Assembly (NCBI RefSeq): GCF_049116555.1
Contig: NZ_JAGDYT010000001.1
Coordinates: 682,001-746,000 of the forward strand
DNA from: Maricaulis maris_C
Lineage (GTDB): Bacteria; Pseudomonadota; Alphaproteobacteria; Caulobacterales; Maricaulaceae
Direction: 5' to 3'
Length of the DNA: 64,000 bases
The translations under genes and the position numbers were made by a program. The notes under the pieces were generated by a model. That model saw nothing but the letters and a program-made list of their open reading frames with translations, was not told where the DNA came from and did no database searches. Positions 16,455-23,992 of this stretch are shown piece by piece. Position 1 is the stretch's first letter. Every line of letters begins with the position of its first letter.

Positions 16455-17303
16455 CTAGGCTTCGTCGAGCCCGATGTCGAAATTTGGCGCTGAATGGGTC
16501 AATGCACCAATGGAAATGACATCCACGCCGGTTTCGGCAATGCCGCGCACGGTGTCCAGATTGACACCGCCGGAGGCTTCCAGCGTCACCCTGCCTTTGC
16601 CGGCGGCAACCGCGGCGGTCAGGTCATCCAGTGAGAAATTGTCCAGAAGCACGCTCTCGGCACCCGCTGCGATCGCCGCGTCGAGCTGGTCGAGGCGGTC
16701 CACCTCCACGGCGATACGCGTCATGTGCCCGGCGCTGGTGCGTGCAGCTTCGACCGCTTCGCGGACGCCGCCGCACACGGCGACATGATTGTCCTTGATC
16801 AGGATGGCGTCATCGAGCCCGAAACGATGCAGCGCCCCACCCCCGGCCTGTACGGCCTGCAGTTCGAACGCGCGAAAGCCCGGCGTGGTCTTGCGGGTAT
16901 GGGCGATCCGCGCGCCGGTCCCCCTGACCGCGTTGACATAGGCCCGCGTGAACGTTGCGATCCCGCTCATTCGTCCCATGAAGTTGAGCAGGATGCGCTC
17001 GGCGGACAGGAGTCCACGCGCCCGACCGGTCACCGAGACCAGCACATCACCGGGTTTCACGGCGTCGCCGTCTTCCATCTGCGGGCTGACCAGCGCTTCC
17101 GGATCGCACTGCCAGATCGCCGCCAGCGCCGGTTGGAAACCGCAGACCACACCGGCCTCGCGCGCATTGACGTAGAATTTCGCCTCGGCCTTGGCCGGGA
17201 TGCAGGCCAGCGAGGTGACATCACCGCGACCGCCCTGGTCTTCGGCAATGGCGCGGGCCACGGCGTCATTCACCACATGGCGGGGCAGGGGCATGATCGG
17301 CAT
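16455..17303 (-). CDS. nadC: Nicotinate-nucleotide pyrophosphorylase (quinolinate PRTase) NadC
   Basis: This roughly 282-residue enzyme, of usual length, converts quinolinate and PRPP to nicotinate mononucleotide, the last step of the de novo NAD branch. Visible motifs are GRGDVTSLACIPA, the ERILLNFMGRMSGIATFT helix, ARIAHTRKTTPGFRAFELQAV with the conserved basic residues that bind quinolinate and PRPP, RFGLDDAILIKDNHV, and VEVDRLDQLDAA followed by VTLEASGGVNLDTV. The ATG at 17303 lies 10 bases after nadB stops. The gene belongs to the nadA-orf-nadB-nadC transcript. Confidence 0.95.
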   Translation of the reverse strand: MPIMPLPRHVVNDAVARAIAEDQGGRGDVTSLACIPAKAEAKFYVNAREAGVVCGFQPALAAIWQCDPEALVSPQMEDGDAVKPGDVLVSVTGRARGLLSAERILLNFMGRMSGIATFTRAYVNAVRGTGARIAHTRKTTPGFRAFELQAVQAGGGALHRFGLDDAILIKDNHVAVCGGVREAVEAARTSAGHMTRIAVEVDRLDQLDAAIAAGAESVLLDNFSLDDLTAAVAAGKGRVTLEASGGVNLDTVRGIAETGVDVISIGALTHSAPNFDIGLDEA

Positions 17304-17313
17304 GTCGGTCGTC

Positions 17314-18924
17314 CTATTCGGCGGGTCCGGTAAGGGCGGCAGGCGCCGGCTCCGGGGCGGCAAGGTCATCGAGGCGAAGCTCGGTATGGCGCGCCTCCGT
17401 GAGTGTTAGTGGACAATCGGTCCGGAAATGACCACCCCGGCTCTCACACCGGTTCAACGCGCCGGTGACGATGAAGCGCGCCGCCACCAGGGCATCGGCG
17501 TCACCGTGTTCGGCGCGAAGGTCATTGATCAACCCGGCCAGTTCGGTCAGCCCCGCCGCCGAGCGCTCGACGCCGCAATAGCGTGACATCGCCTGCCGCA
17601 GACGCGTGAGGGCGAGGAGAGGCAAGCTCGGTGCAGGTCCTTCCCCTTGATGGGGAAGGTGGCCCGAAGGGCCGGAAGGGGTGACACGCGCAGCGTTCTG
17701 TCTCTGACCACCGGTCACCCACTCCACCGCTTCGCGGTCCCCCTCGCCCATCAAGGGCGAGGACCCGAGCACATGCGCAAACCGCGCCGCACTCACCAGG
17801 CCTTCAGCCAGCGAATTCGACGCCAGGCGGTTGGCGCCGTGCAGGCCGGTCGCGGCGCATTCGCCGATGGCAAAAAGACCGGGCACGGAGGTCCGGCCGT
17901 CAATATCGGTGGCGACACCGCCCATGTGATAATGCGCGGTCGGCGCAACCGGGATGGGGTCAATGCGCGGATCGATCCCGGCTTCCTGGCAGGCCGCAAA
18001 GACTGCGGGGAAACGATCCGGGAAAGCCGCTCCAACCGCCTCGCGGCAATCCAGGAAGGCGCCTTTGCCGGACGCGTTCTGCCGATGCACGGCCCGGGCG
18101 ACAACATCGCGCGGGGCGAGTTCGGCATCGTCGTGGATGGCTTTCATGAAGCGATGGCCGGTCTGGTCGATCAGCGTCGCACCGTCTCCGCGCAGGGCCT
18201 CGGTGCACAAGGGCGCCGGGTCGAGACCGGCATTGAGCGCGGTCGGGTGGAATTGGACGAATTCGGGATCACGGATCACCGCGCCCAGCCGCGCCGCCAT
18301 GGCCATGGCCTGGCCCTGCGCGATCGCCGGCGTGGTGGTCAGGGCGAACAGCCCGCCGGCGCCGCCCATGGCGAGCAGTGTGGTGTCGGCCTCGATGCGC
18401 TCACGCGCGCCGCCGGAGCCTTCGGCCACAGCGCCGGTGCAGGCCTCGGCCGAGCCCAAAAGGGCCACGGCTTTCCAACCGTCGCGGATCTCGATGTGAT
18501 CCGCCGCGCGCACGGCAGCGATCAGGGTCGCCATGATCGCGGCCCCCGCGCCATCGCCCTTCACGCGCGCCACGCGGTGTCGTGAGTGGGCGGCTTCGCG
18601 CGACAGCGACCAGTCGGACCCGTCGCGCTCGAACGGTGCTCCCAGTGCGGCCAGGTCGGCGACTTCTGCCGCGGCGCCCGAGGCGAGGGCTTCGGCGGCC
18701 CGGCGATCCACCAGCCCGGCACCGGCCTCGATCGTGTCGCGCGCATGCAAGGCTGGCGTGTCATCAGCGGCCAGTGCGGCCGAAACCCCGCCCTGCGCCC
18801 AGCCGGAAGCTGCGCCCTCACCGAGCGGCGCACCGGTGAGCAGGATCACCTGGCTCGGGGCGAGCTTCAGGGCCGCCCAGAGCCCGGCAATGCCAGCGCC
18901 GCAGATGAGGATGGGGCGGGTCAT
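17314..18924 (-). CDS. nadB: L-aspartate oxidase NadB, carrying an in-frame repeat insertion
   Basis: This roughly 536-residue flavoenzyme oxidises L-aspartate to iminoaspartate for quinolinate synthesis with NadA. It shows the FAD motif ILICGAGIAGLWAALK, GWAQGGVSAALAADD, FVQFHPTAL, the active-site region APTAHYHMGGVATD, and GLHGANRLASNSLAEGLV. Between HVLG and SLPLLALTRLRQAM lies an atypical stretch of about 45 residues (SSPLMGEG...HQGEGPAP) encoded by a dispersed DNA repeat (17635-17767). Its position falls between the catalytic domain and the C-terminal helical domain, so activity is probably kept. ATG 18924 overlaps the upstream stop (ATGA). Confidence 0.94.
   Translation of the reverse strand: MTRPILICGAGIAGLWAALKLAPSQVILLTGAPLGEGAASGWAQGGVSAALAADDTPALHARDTIEAGAGLVDRRAAEALASGAAAEVADLAALGAPFERDGSDWSLSREAAHSRHRVARVKGDGAGAAIMATLIAAVRAADHIEIRDGWKAVALLGSAEACTGAVAEGSGGARERIEADTTLLAMGGAGGLFALTTTPAIAQGQAMAMAARLGAVIRDPEFVQFHPTALNAGLDPAPLCTEALRGDGATLIDQTGHRFMKAIHDDAELAPRDVVARAVHRQNASGKGAFLDCREAVGAAFPDRFPAVFAACQEAGIDPRIDPIPVAPTAHYHMGGVATDIDGRTSVPGLFAIGECAATGLHGANRLASNSLAEGLVSAARFAHVLGSSPLMGEGDREAVEWVTGGQRQNAARVTPSGPSGHLPHQGEGPAPSLPLLALTRLRQAMSRYCGVERSAAGLTELAGLINDLRAEHGDADALVAARFIVTGALNRCESRGGHFRTDCPLTLTEARHTELRLDDLAAPEPAPAALTGPAE
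17635..17767. repeat. Family B dispersed repeat inserted in nadB
   Basis: This is an inverted-repeat-ended element of about 133 bp: AGGTCCTTCCCCTTGATGG at one end and CCCATCAAGGGCGAGGACC at the other, with an internal GGCCCGAAGGGCCGGAAGGG. Its reverse complement aligns well with the intergenic copy at 41429-41546, sharing GGTCCTCGCCCTTGATGG, CACCCCTTCCGGCCCT and AAGGGGAAGGACCT. Here it is read through in frame with no stop. Confidence 0.85.
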
Positions 18925-19970
18925 TCGACCGGCCACCCGTCATCCGGTCCCTCGACGCCAAGGCACATCACGGTGTCAGCGATGAACCAGGTATCTGGTT
19001 CCAAGAGTGGCCACTCGTCGGCACAGTCCTGGGCGGTGCAAAAACAAGCGATGGCCTCGTAAACCGGTTGCGGTTCGTCGTAGTAGGGATCCGCATACCA
19101 ACCCCGTTCGCGCTGGGCGAACGCCCGATACGCCAGCTCGGAGGGATTGTTGTCTGCCGCCGCGAGCGCGGTTTCAGCCCATGCGGCCATCATGCTTGTG
19201 GCGTCATTGCTATCGGCCAACCTGTCAGCAACAAAATCCGGATCGGCGAGTGCGTGTTCCAGATACGCCCGCTCACCCGCGGCCAGATTGGACAGCATTG
19301 CGTTCGCGGTGTCTCGCACTTCCACTACAGCGTCGGGGGCAATCGCGTGAAGATCCACAAGGTCGCCGAAGCTGTCCCGATTGCTCTCGCCGCGCAGGCG
19401 CTCGGGTCGTGTCGAGTTGACGGCGACCACACGGACATCATCGAGCATCAAACCGTTCAGGCGCCCGTAATGGCAAGGGCCGCCCATATTGATGAGAATC
19501 TCCCCGTCGGCCTCCGCCGCCGCCCGCCCTGCTTCCGCGCGAAGACACAAGTCATAGAAGAGACCGACGAGCTCGATATCTCGCTGGTGGAGGTTTCCGA
19601 AGCTGGGGGTGGGCTCGGCGAAATTCTCGATCCAGATGGCCGTCTCTGAGCGGTCATAAACGGCGAGGCCGGACGGTTTTATCTGACCGCGATAGTGCCA
19701 GTAATCGATGGCGCGAAACTGCCCGGCCGTTCGGACCCAGCGGCAATCAAACTCGGATACGATGTCGAATTCCGCGACATCTTCAGCGTCCATGACCAGT
19801 TGTTGCGGGCTTACTGGCAAAGCGTTGTCAGGGCGGGATCCCGGGCCTGTGTCGGGCGGTTGGCAGGTCGCCGAGCTGGGCATGACGATCGATACGGTTT
19901 CGTCCTGTGCGATAGCGGACGCACCCAAGACTGTCGCGGCTGTGGCGATAACTATTCCGAGGGTCCGCAT
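18921..19970 (-). CDS. Exported protein of unknown function embedded in the nad operon
   Basis: This roughly 349-residue protein has a signal peptide (MRTLGIVIATAATVLGASAIA), suggesting a periplasmic location. It starts 10 bases after nadA ends, with GGAGG five bases before the ATG at 19970. Its stop overlaps nadB by ATGA, so it is transcribed and translated within the nad cluster. The mature part has a Cys-containing N-terminal region, NMGGPCHYGRLNGLMLDDV in the middle, helical repeats and ACFCTAQDCADEW near the C-terminus. I recognise no family. An exported protein in the middle of a cytosolic pathway operon is unexpected. Confidence 0.7.
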   Translation of the reverse strand: MRTLGIVIATAATVLGASAIAQDETVSIVMPSSATCQPPDTGPGSRPDNALPVSPQQLVMDAEDVAEFDIVSEFDCRWVRTAGQFRAIDYWHYRGQIKPSGLAVYDRSETAIWIENFAEPTPSFGNLHQRDIELVGLFYDLCLRAEAGRAAAEADGEILINMGGPCHYGRLNGLMLDDVRVVAVNSTRPERLRGESNRDSFGDLVDLHAIAPDAVVEVRDTANAMLSNLAAGERAYLEHALADPDFVADRLADSNDATSMMAAWAETALAAADNNPSELAYRAFAQRERGWYADPYYDEPQPVYEAIACFCTAQDCADEWPLLEPDTWFIADTVMCLGVEGPDDGWPVE

Positions 19971-19980
19971 GTCCACCTCC

Positions 19981-21090
19981 CTAGATCACCACCAGATCCA
20001 CGCGCTTCTCCTGCGCCTTCGGGTCAAAGTTCGCAGGCTTGGCCGGCTTGGGCAGGTCGAGCATGGCCTGGACAGAAGCCCGGGCGCCTTCGATGACGGC
20101 GTCGGGGACGGTCACCTCGTGCTGTTCCAGGCGCAGGCAGTCATAGATGTTTTCCAGCGTGATCCGCTTCATGTGCGGGCACAGATTGCACGGGCGGATG
20201 AACTCGACCTCCGGCACGTCGGCGGCGACATTGTCACTCATCGAGCATTCGGTGAGGAGGACGGCCTTCCTGGCACCGCTATCCTTGGCCCAGTCGGCCA
20301 TGGCGGCGGTCGAGCCGGCGAAATCCGCGGCCTGGACGACTTCCAGCGGGCTTTCCGGATGGGTGATGATGACCACGCCCGGGTGCGCATCGCGCAGGTC
20401 CTGGATGTCCTGGGCCGTGAATTGCTCGTGCACCTCGCAGCTACCGGCCCAGGTGAGGATTTTGACATCGGTCTGGGCGGCGACATTCTTGGCCAGATAC
20501 TGGTCCGGCAGCAGGATAACCGTGTCGCTGTTCAGGCTCTCGACGACCTGCACGGCATTCGAGCTGGTGCAGCAGATATCGCATTCGGCCTTCACGTCGG
20601 CCGAGGTGTTCACATAGGTGACGACCGGGATGCCCGGATAGGCGGCCTTGATGCGCCGTACGTCCTCACCCGTGATCGAGCTCGCCAGCGAACAGCCGGC
20701 GCGGGTGTCTGGGATGAGGACGGTCTTTTCCGGGGCCAGGACCTTGGCGGTCTCAGCCATGAAGTGGACGCCGGCCTGGACGATGATGTCGGCTTCGCTT
20801 TCGGCCGCCATGCGGGCCAGGGCGAGGCTGTCGCCCATCAGGTCGCCGACGCAGTGGAAAATATCGGCGGTCATGTAGTTGTGCGCCAGGATGACCGCGT
20901 TCTTTTCCTTTTTCAGCTGGTTGATGGCGTGGATGAGCGGGGCCTTGGCGGGCCACTCCATCGGCGTGACGACATGGCTGACCTTGGCGTAAAGAGGGTC
21001 GGTCGCGGCTTTCACCTCGTCCGTATACGCCAGTTCGGGCCGATCCTGATCAAAGTCCTGGAGCGTGCCGTCCATATTCATCCGGTCCAT
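19981..21090 (-). CDS. nadA: Quinolinate synthase NadA
   Basis: This roughly 369-residue 4Fe-4S enzyme condenses iminoaspartate with dihydroxyacetone phosphate to quinolinate. It shows KKEKNAVILAHNYM, the first cluster ligand region in the GVHFMAETAKVLAPEKTVL segment, PDTRAGCSLAS, ICCTSSNAVQVVESL, and ECSMSDNVAA followed by FIRPCNLCPHMKRITLENI with the C-terminal cysteine ligand. ATG 21090 follows AGAGAGGG. An ATG at 21120 lies inside a palindromic operator and is unlikely. It is the first gene of the nadA-orf-nadB-nadC unit, with three operator-like palindromes upstream. Confidence 0.95.
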   Translation of the reverse strand: MDRMNMDGTLQDFDQDRPELAYTDEVKAATDPLYAKVSHVVTPMEWPAKAPLIHAINQLKKEKNAVILAHNYMTADIFHCVGDLMGDSLALARMAAESEADIIVQAGVHFMAETAKVLAPEKTVLIPDTRAGCSLASSITGEDVRRIKAAYPGIPVVTYVNTSADVKAECDICCTSSNAVQVVESLNSDTVILLPDQYLAKNVAAQTDVKILTWAGSCEVHEQFTAQDIQDLRDAHPGVVIITHPESPLEVVQAADFAGSTAAMADWAKDSGARKAVLLTECSMSDNVAADVPEVEFIRPCNLCPHMKRITLENIYDCLRLEQHEVTVPDAVIEGARASVQAMLDLPKPAKPANFDPKAQEKRVDLVVI

Positions 21091-21104
21091 TTTTCCCTCT
21101 CTTT

Positions 21105-21119
21105 TGCTCAAAACGAGCA
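21105..21119. promoter_or_regulatory. Putative NadQ operator 1
   Basis: TGCTCAAAACGAGCA is a 15-base palindrome with five-base arms, 15 bases upstream of the nadA start. It matches the two further copies at 21178 and 21212. Bound protein here would block the ribosome site region or the transcription start. Confidence 0.65.
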
Positions 21120-21177
21120 TATCTAGGGTCTGAAAAGAGGCGATGACTGGAGGGCCATCACCGGAAATGCGATCTTA

Positions 21178-21192
21178 TGCTCGAAATGAGCT
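21178..21192. promoter_or_regulatory. Putative NadQ operator 2
   Basis: TGCTCGAAATGAGCT is the second copy of the TGCTC-N5-GAGCA palindrome, with one arm imperfect. Its centre is 73 bases from operator 1 and 34 bases from operator 3. Confidence 0.6.
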
Positions 21193-21211
21193 TAACCGTG
21201 ATTCAGATATA

Positions 21212-21226
21212 TGCTCAAGCTGAGCA
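21212..21226. promoter_or_regulatory. Putative NadQ operator 3
   Basis: TGCTCAAGCTGAGCA is a perfect palindrome apart from the centre, the best of the three sites upstream of nadA. It lies 12 bases beyond the stop of the small membrane-protein gene. Confidence 0.65.
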
Positions 21227-21238
21227 TTGCGCAAGGGG

Positions 21239-21490
21239 TCAAAGGAAAGCGGCGACCATTGTGGCCGACGCAGCGCTGTATCCGAGGCTGCCGAGCAGGA
21301 TGGCAGGCAGGATGAGGCGCCAGCGCAACCGCGCCTGGCCGGCGCAGAGCAGGCCGACCATGATCAGGATCGTCGCGCCGGAGCCAATCCAGCCGAAAAC
21401 TTCAAAACGGATGGCGAGCAGGGCGAAACACAGGGCCAGGCACAACAAGCCCGCCTGAACAAAATCCCGGACTTTCAACCGCTCAACCAT
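21239..21490 (-). CDS. Small hydrophobic membrane protein
   Basis: This 83-residue protein has three hydrophobic segments separated by short basic turns (FGWIGSGATILIMVGLL, then ARLRWRLILPAILLGSLGY). A GGGGGGC motif lies upstream of the ATG. It is oriented toward nadA but the operator cluster lies between, so it is probably a separate unit. The function is unknown and no family is recognised. Confidence 0.6.
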   Translation of the reverse strand: MVERLKVRDFVQAGLLCLALCFALLAIRFEVFGWIGSGATILIMVGLLCAGQARLRWRLILPAILLGSLGYSAASATMVAAFL

Positions 21491-21614
21491 TTTGCCCCCC
21501 CGTCACAGACAAAACGCGCATATCCGGACCAGGCCGGAAGCCTGTCTGTCGACGGGTTGCAGGTTAAACGTGTAGCTTGCCGGCCTTCAATCCGAATCGC
21601 CTCGCAGGCGAATG

Positions 21615-22298
21615 TCAAAAGTCCGGCTTGCGCTCAAAAGAGACAGGCGCGCCACCATCGGGGTGACGAAAAGCGAGGCGTTCCGCATGCAGGCAGAGCC
21701 GGGAGCTGGCGGCCAGCGCGTCGGCATGGGCGTAAAGATTGTCCCCGAGTATCGGGTGGCCGAGATGGGCCATATGGACGCGCAGCTGATGGCTCCGCCC
21801 GGTTCGCGGAGCGAGCCGGACACGACTTGTTCCGCCGGTTCGCGCCAGGACCTGCCAGCGGGTCTGCGCGGCGCGGCCGCACTCATGGCAGATCATCTGT
21901 TTGGGGCGGTTCGGCCAGTCGGTGATGATGGGCTGATCAATCTCGCCGTCATCCTCGCTCATCTCGCCCCAGACCCTGGCGATGTAGGATTTCGTCGTTT
22001 GGCGCTTTTCGAACTGCTTGCCGATATGGGCCTGGGCGTGGGGCGTCAGGGCCAGCACGATCACGCCGGACGTGTCCATGTCCAGCCGGTGGATGATGCG
22101 GGCGGTCGGAAAGTCGGCCCGCGCCCGCGCTTCCAGACAGTCGGCCCGCTCCGGCCGGTTGCCGGGCACGGTCAGTAGGCCGGATGGCTTGTCGAGCACC
22201 AGGATGTGGTCGTCCCGGTGGATGACGGGCAGCGGCCCGGCGGGCGGGGGCCGGTATTCGAAGGGGCGCGGTGATGAGGCGCTTGTGGCGTCCGACAC
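21615..22298 (-). CDS. RluA-family RNA pseudouridine synthase
   Basis: This 227-residue protein isomerises specific uridines in rRNA or tRNA. The catalytic Asp is in ARIIHRLDMDTSGVIVLAL (HRLD motif). VLDKPSGLLTVPGN near the start and PRTGRSHQLRVHMAHLGHPILGD in the last third are typical of the family. The domain is compact with no S4 extension, similar to RluA itself. GTG at 22298 follows five bases after nadQ, so it is probably the third gene of the HD-nadQ-rluA unit. Confidence 0.88.
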   Translation of the reverse strand: MSDATSASSPRPFEYRPPPAGPLPVIHRDDHILVLDKPSGLLTVPGNRPERADCLEARARADFPTARIIHRLDMDTSGVIVLALTPHAQAHIGKQFEKRQTTKSYIARVWGEMSEDDGEIDQPIITDWPNRPKQMICHECGRAAQTRWQVLARTGGTSRVRLAPRTGRSHQLRVHMAHLGHPILGDNLYAHADALAASSRLCLHAERLAFRHPDGGAPVSFERKPDF

Positions 22299-22303
22299 CG
22301 GTT

Positions 22304-23275
22304 TCAGCCCTCTTTCAGGCGCGGCGTCGACAGGCCCAGCGAGGGCAGGCCGGCCAGTGCCTCGCGGCGATAGCGGAAGAGTTCGGCCGGACGACCACCG
22401 GTGCGGCTCTCGACCTTGCCCGTCCCGTCAACGAAGCCGGACCTGTCCAGGGCGCGGCGGAAATTCTGCTTGTGCAGGCGGTAGCCCACGACCGCCTCGA
22501 CCACCTGTTGCAGGGCCGAAAGCGTGAAGACCTCGGCCATCAGCTCGAACACGACCGGGCGGTATTTGATCTTGCCGCGCAAACGGGAAATGGCGGTCGC
22601 CAGGATTCGGCGATGATCCGACGCCATGGCCTGGCCCAGACCCGGGGCCACCAGCCGGGCTTCGGTCTGGCCGTCGCGTGCGGCTTCCTCGACCAGTCCC
22701 GCCTCGTAGAGCAGCTCATAGCGGTCCAGCGCCCGGCCTTCCTGCCAGCCGCCGGGATTGAGGCCGAAACACTGTTTGATGCGGTCATGGCAGGAGGCCC
22801 GGCGACCGGGACCACCAGCCTCGTCGGCCCAGGCAGACAGGCGCGGCAGGATCTGGCTGTCGATGATGTCGGGCCGGCCGTCGCGCCAGTCTTCCCACGG
22901 AAAGAAGCGATACCAGGCGCGCCACTGACCGCCACCTTCGGGCGGATCGGAGACATTGGGGGTCAGCGCGAGATAGCCGATCGAGATGATGCGGTCGTCC
23001 TCCGAGCCGGTCATCGCCGCGACCGGGGCCTCGCGGCCGCGATCGCCGAAGGTGTAGAGCTGTTCGACATAGCCCAGCTGGAAACGGGCCTGCTCATCCA
23101 CCCAGCGTCGCAGGCCGATCTCCAGTGTGCGATGCTCGGTGGGGTCAAAGGGACCAAAGGGCAGGGCTTCGCCGCCACCCGGCTGGGGCACGATGAGCAC
23201 TTGCGGCGTGTCGCCATCGACCGCCAGGATGACCGCGTTGAGGCCGACAGAAAGGGACTGGCCGGCCGTGTCCAT
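22304..23275 (-). CDS. nadQ: NadQ-like NAD biosynthesis regulator (Nudix-like plus winged helix)
   Basis: This roughly 323-residue protein has an N-terminal Nudix-like domain (LNAVILAVDGDTPQVLIV, LRRWVDEQARFQLGYVEQLYTFGD) lacking a catalytic Nudix box. A C-terminal winged-helix region follows: LFTLSALQQVVEAVVG, HKQNFRRALDRSGFVDGTG, GRPAELFRYRREAL. This organisation matches NadQ, the alphaproteobacterial repressor of nadABC. Family knowledge plus the TGCTC-N5-GAGCA palindromes before nadA support the role; binding is inferred. Its start overlaps the HD-domain gene stop (TGATG). Confidence 0.82.
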   Translation of the reverse strand: MDTAGQSLSVGLNAVILAVDGDTPQVLIVPQPGGGEALPFGPFDPTEHRTLEIGLRRWVDEQARFQLGYVEQLYTFGDRGREAPVAAMTGSEDDRIISIGYLALTPNVSDPPEGGGQWRAWYRFFPWEDWRDGRPDIIDSQILPRLSAWADEAGGPGRRASCHDRIKQCFGLNPGGWQEGRALDRYELLYEAGLVEEAARDGQTEARLVAPGLGQAMASDHRRILATAISRLRGKIKYRPVVFELMAEVFTLSALQQVVEAVVGYRLHKQNFRRALDRSGFVDGTGKVESRTGGRPAELFRYRREALAGLPSLGLSTPRLKEG

Positions 23276-23907
23276 CACTCGGCCTCGAACTCGGCAAGGA
23301 CCTCGGCGAAGACGTCGAGGAAGAGTTGCTGGGCGGTCTTCACAGGCAGCGGCTTGATCGCGATCTCCAGTCCGGCCGGGGGGCGTCCGAAGAATTTCAC
23401 GGATTCGGCGTGGCTGAAACCGGCGATCTGGGTCGCCTCGAAATAGGCGCAGATGACATCGGCCCGCTTGATCTTGCGCTTGACCTCGGCGGGCAGTTTG
23501 GGCGGCAGGCCGAAACGCAGCTGGATCGCCGCTTCGAGCCGGTCCTCGAATGCGCGGTAATTGACGCCCAATGCGGCCTTGAACGGGCTGATCATGTCAC
23601 CGATCACATATTCCGACGCATCGTGGAGGAGTGCGGCCAGGCGCCATTTCTGCTCGAGCTCCGGATAGAGAAAGTCGAGGATTTCCAGCACCACGACCGA
23701 GTGTTCGGCGACGGAGAAGGCGTGATCGCCCTTGGTCTGCCCATTCCAGCGCGCCACGCGCGCCAGGCCATGGGCGATATCCTCGATCTCGACATCAAAG
23801 GGCGACGGATCCAGCAGATCCAGTCGACGCCCCGAAATCATTCTCTGCCAGGCGCGGGGGGCTTCCTTGGTTTTGGTATTCTTGGCGGCAGCGGGCATGT
23901 CATCCAT
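23275..23907 (-). CDS. HD-domain hydrolase (5'-nucleotidase YfbR-like)
   Basis: This roughly 210-residue protein has HD-superfamily metal ligands: H in GDHAFSVAEHSVVV, the HD pair in LAALLHDASEYVIGDM, and a distal Asp in IKRADVICAYFEA. The arrangement resembles YfbR/YedJ-type phosphohydrolases acting on deoxynucleoside monophosphates, but the substrate is not certain. ATG 23907 was chosen over 23898; both have weak ribosome sites. It is the first gene of the unit that includes nadQ, so it might be linked to nucleotide or NAD turnover. Confidence 0.78.
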   Translation of the reverse strand: MDDMPAAAKNTKTKEAPRAWQRMISGRRLDLLDPSPFDVEIEDIAHGLARVARWNGQTKGDHAFSVAEHSVVVLEILDFLYPELEQKWRLAALLHDASEYVIGDMISPFKAALGVNYRAFEDRLEAAIQLRFGLPPKLPAEVKRKIKRADVICAYFEATQIAGFSHAESVKFFGRPPAGLEIAIKPLPVKTAQQLFLDVFAEVLAEFEAE

Positions 23908-23992
23908 CTCGTCAGCATCTTGCGGGCAGGGGAGATAGCAGAGAAGCGCCGCCGGGACCAATGCGGCAAGCCCACTTGTTCACAGATGGTGA

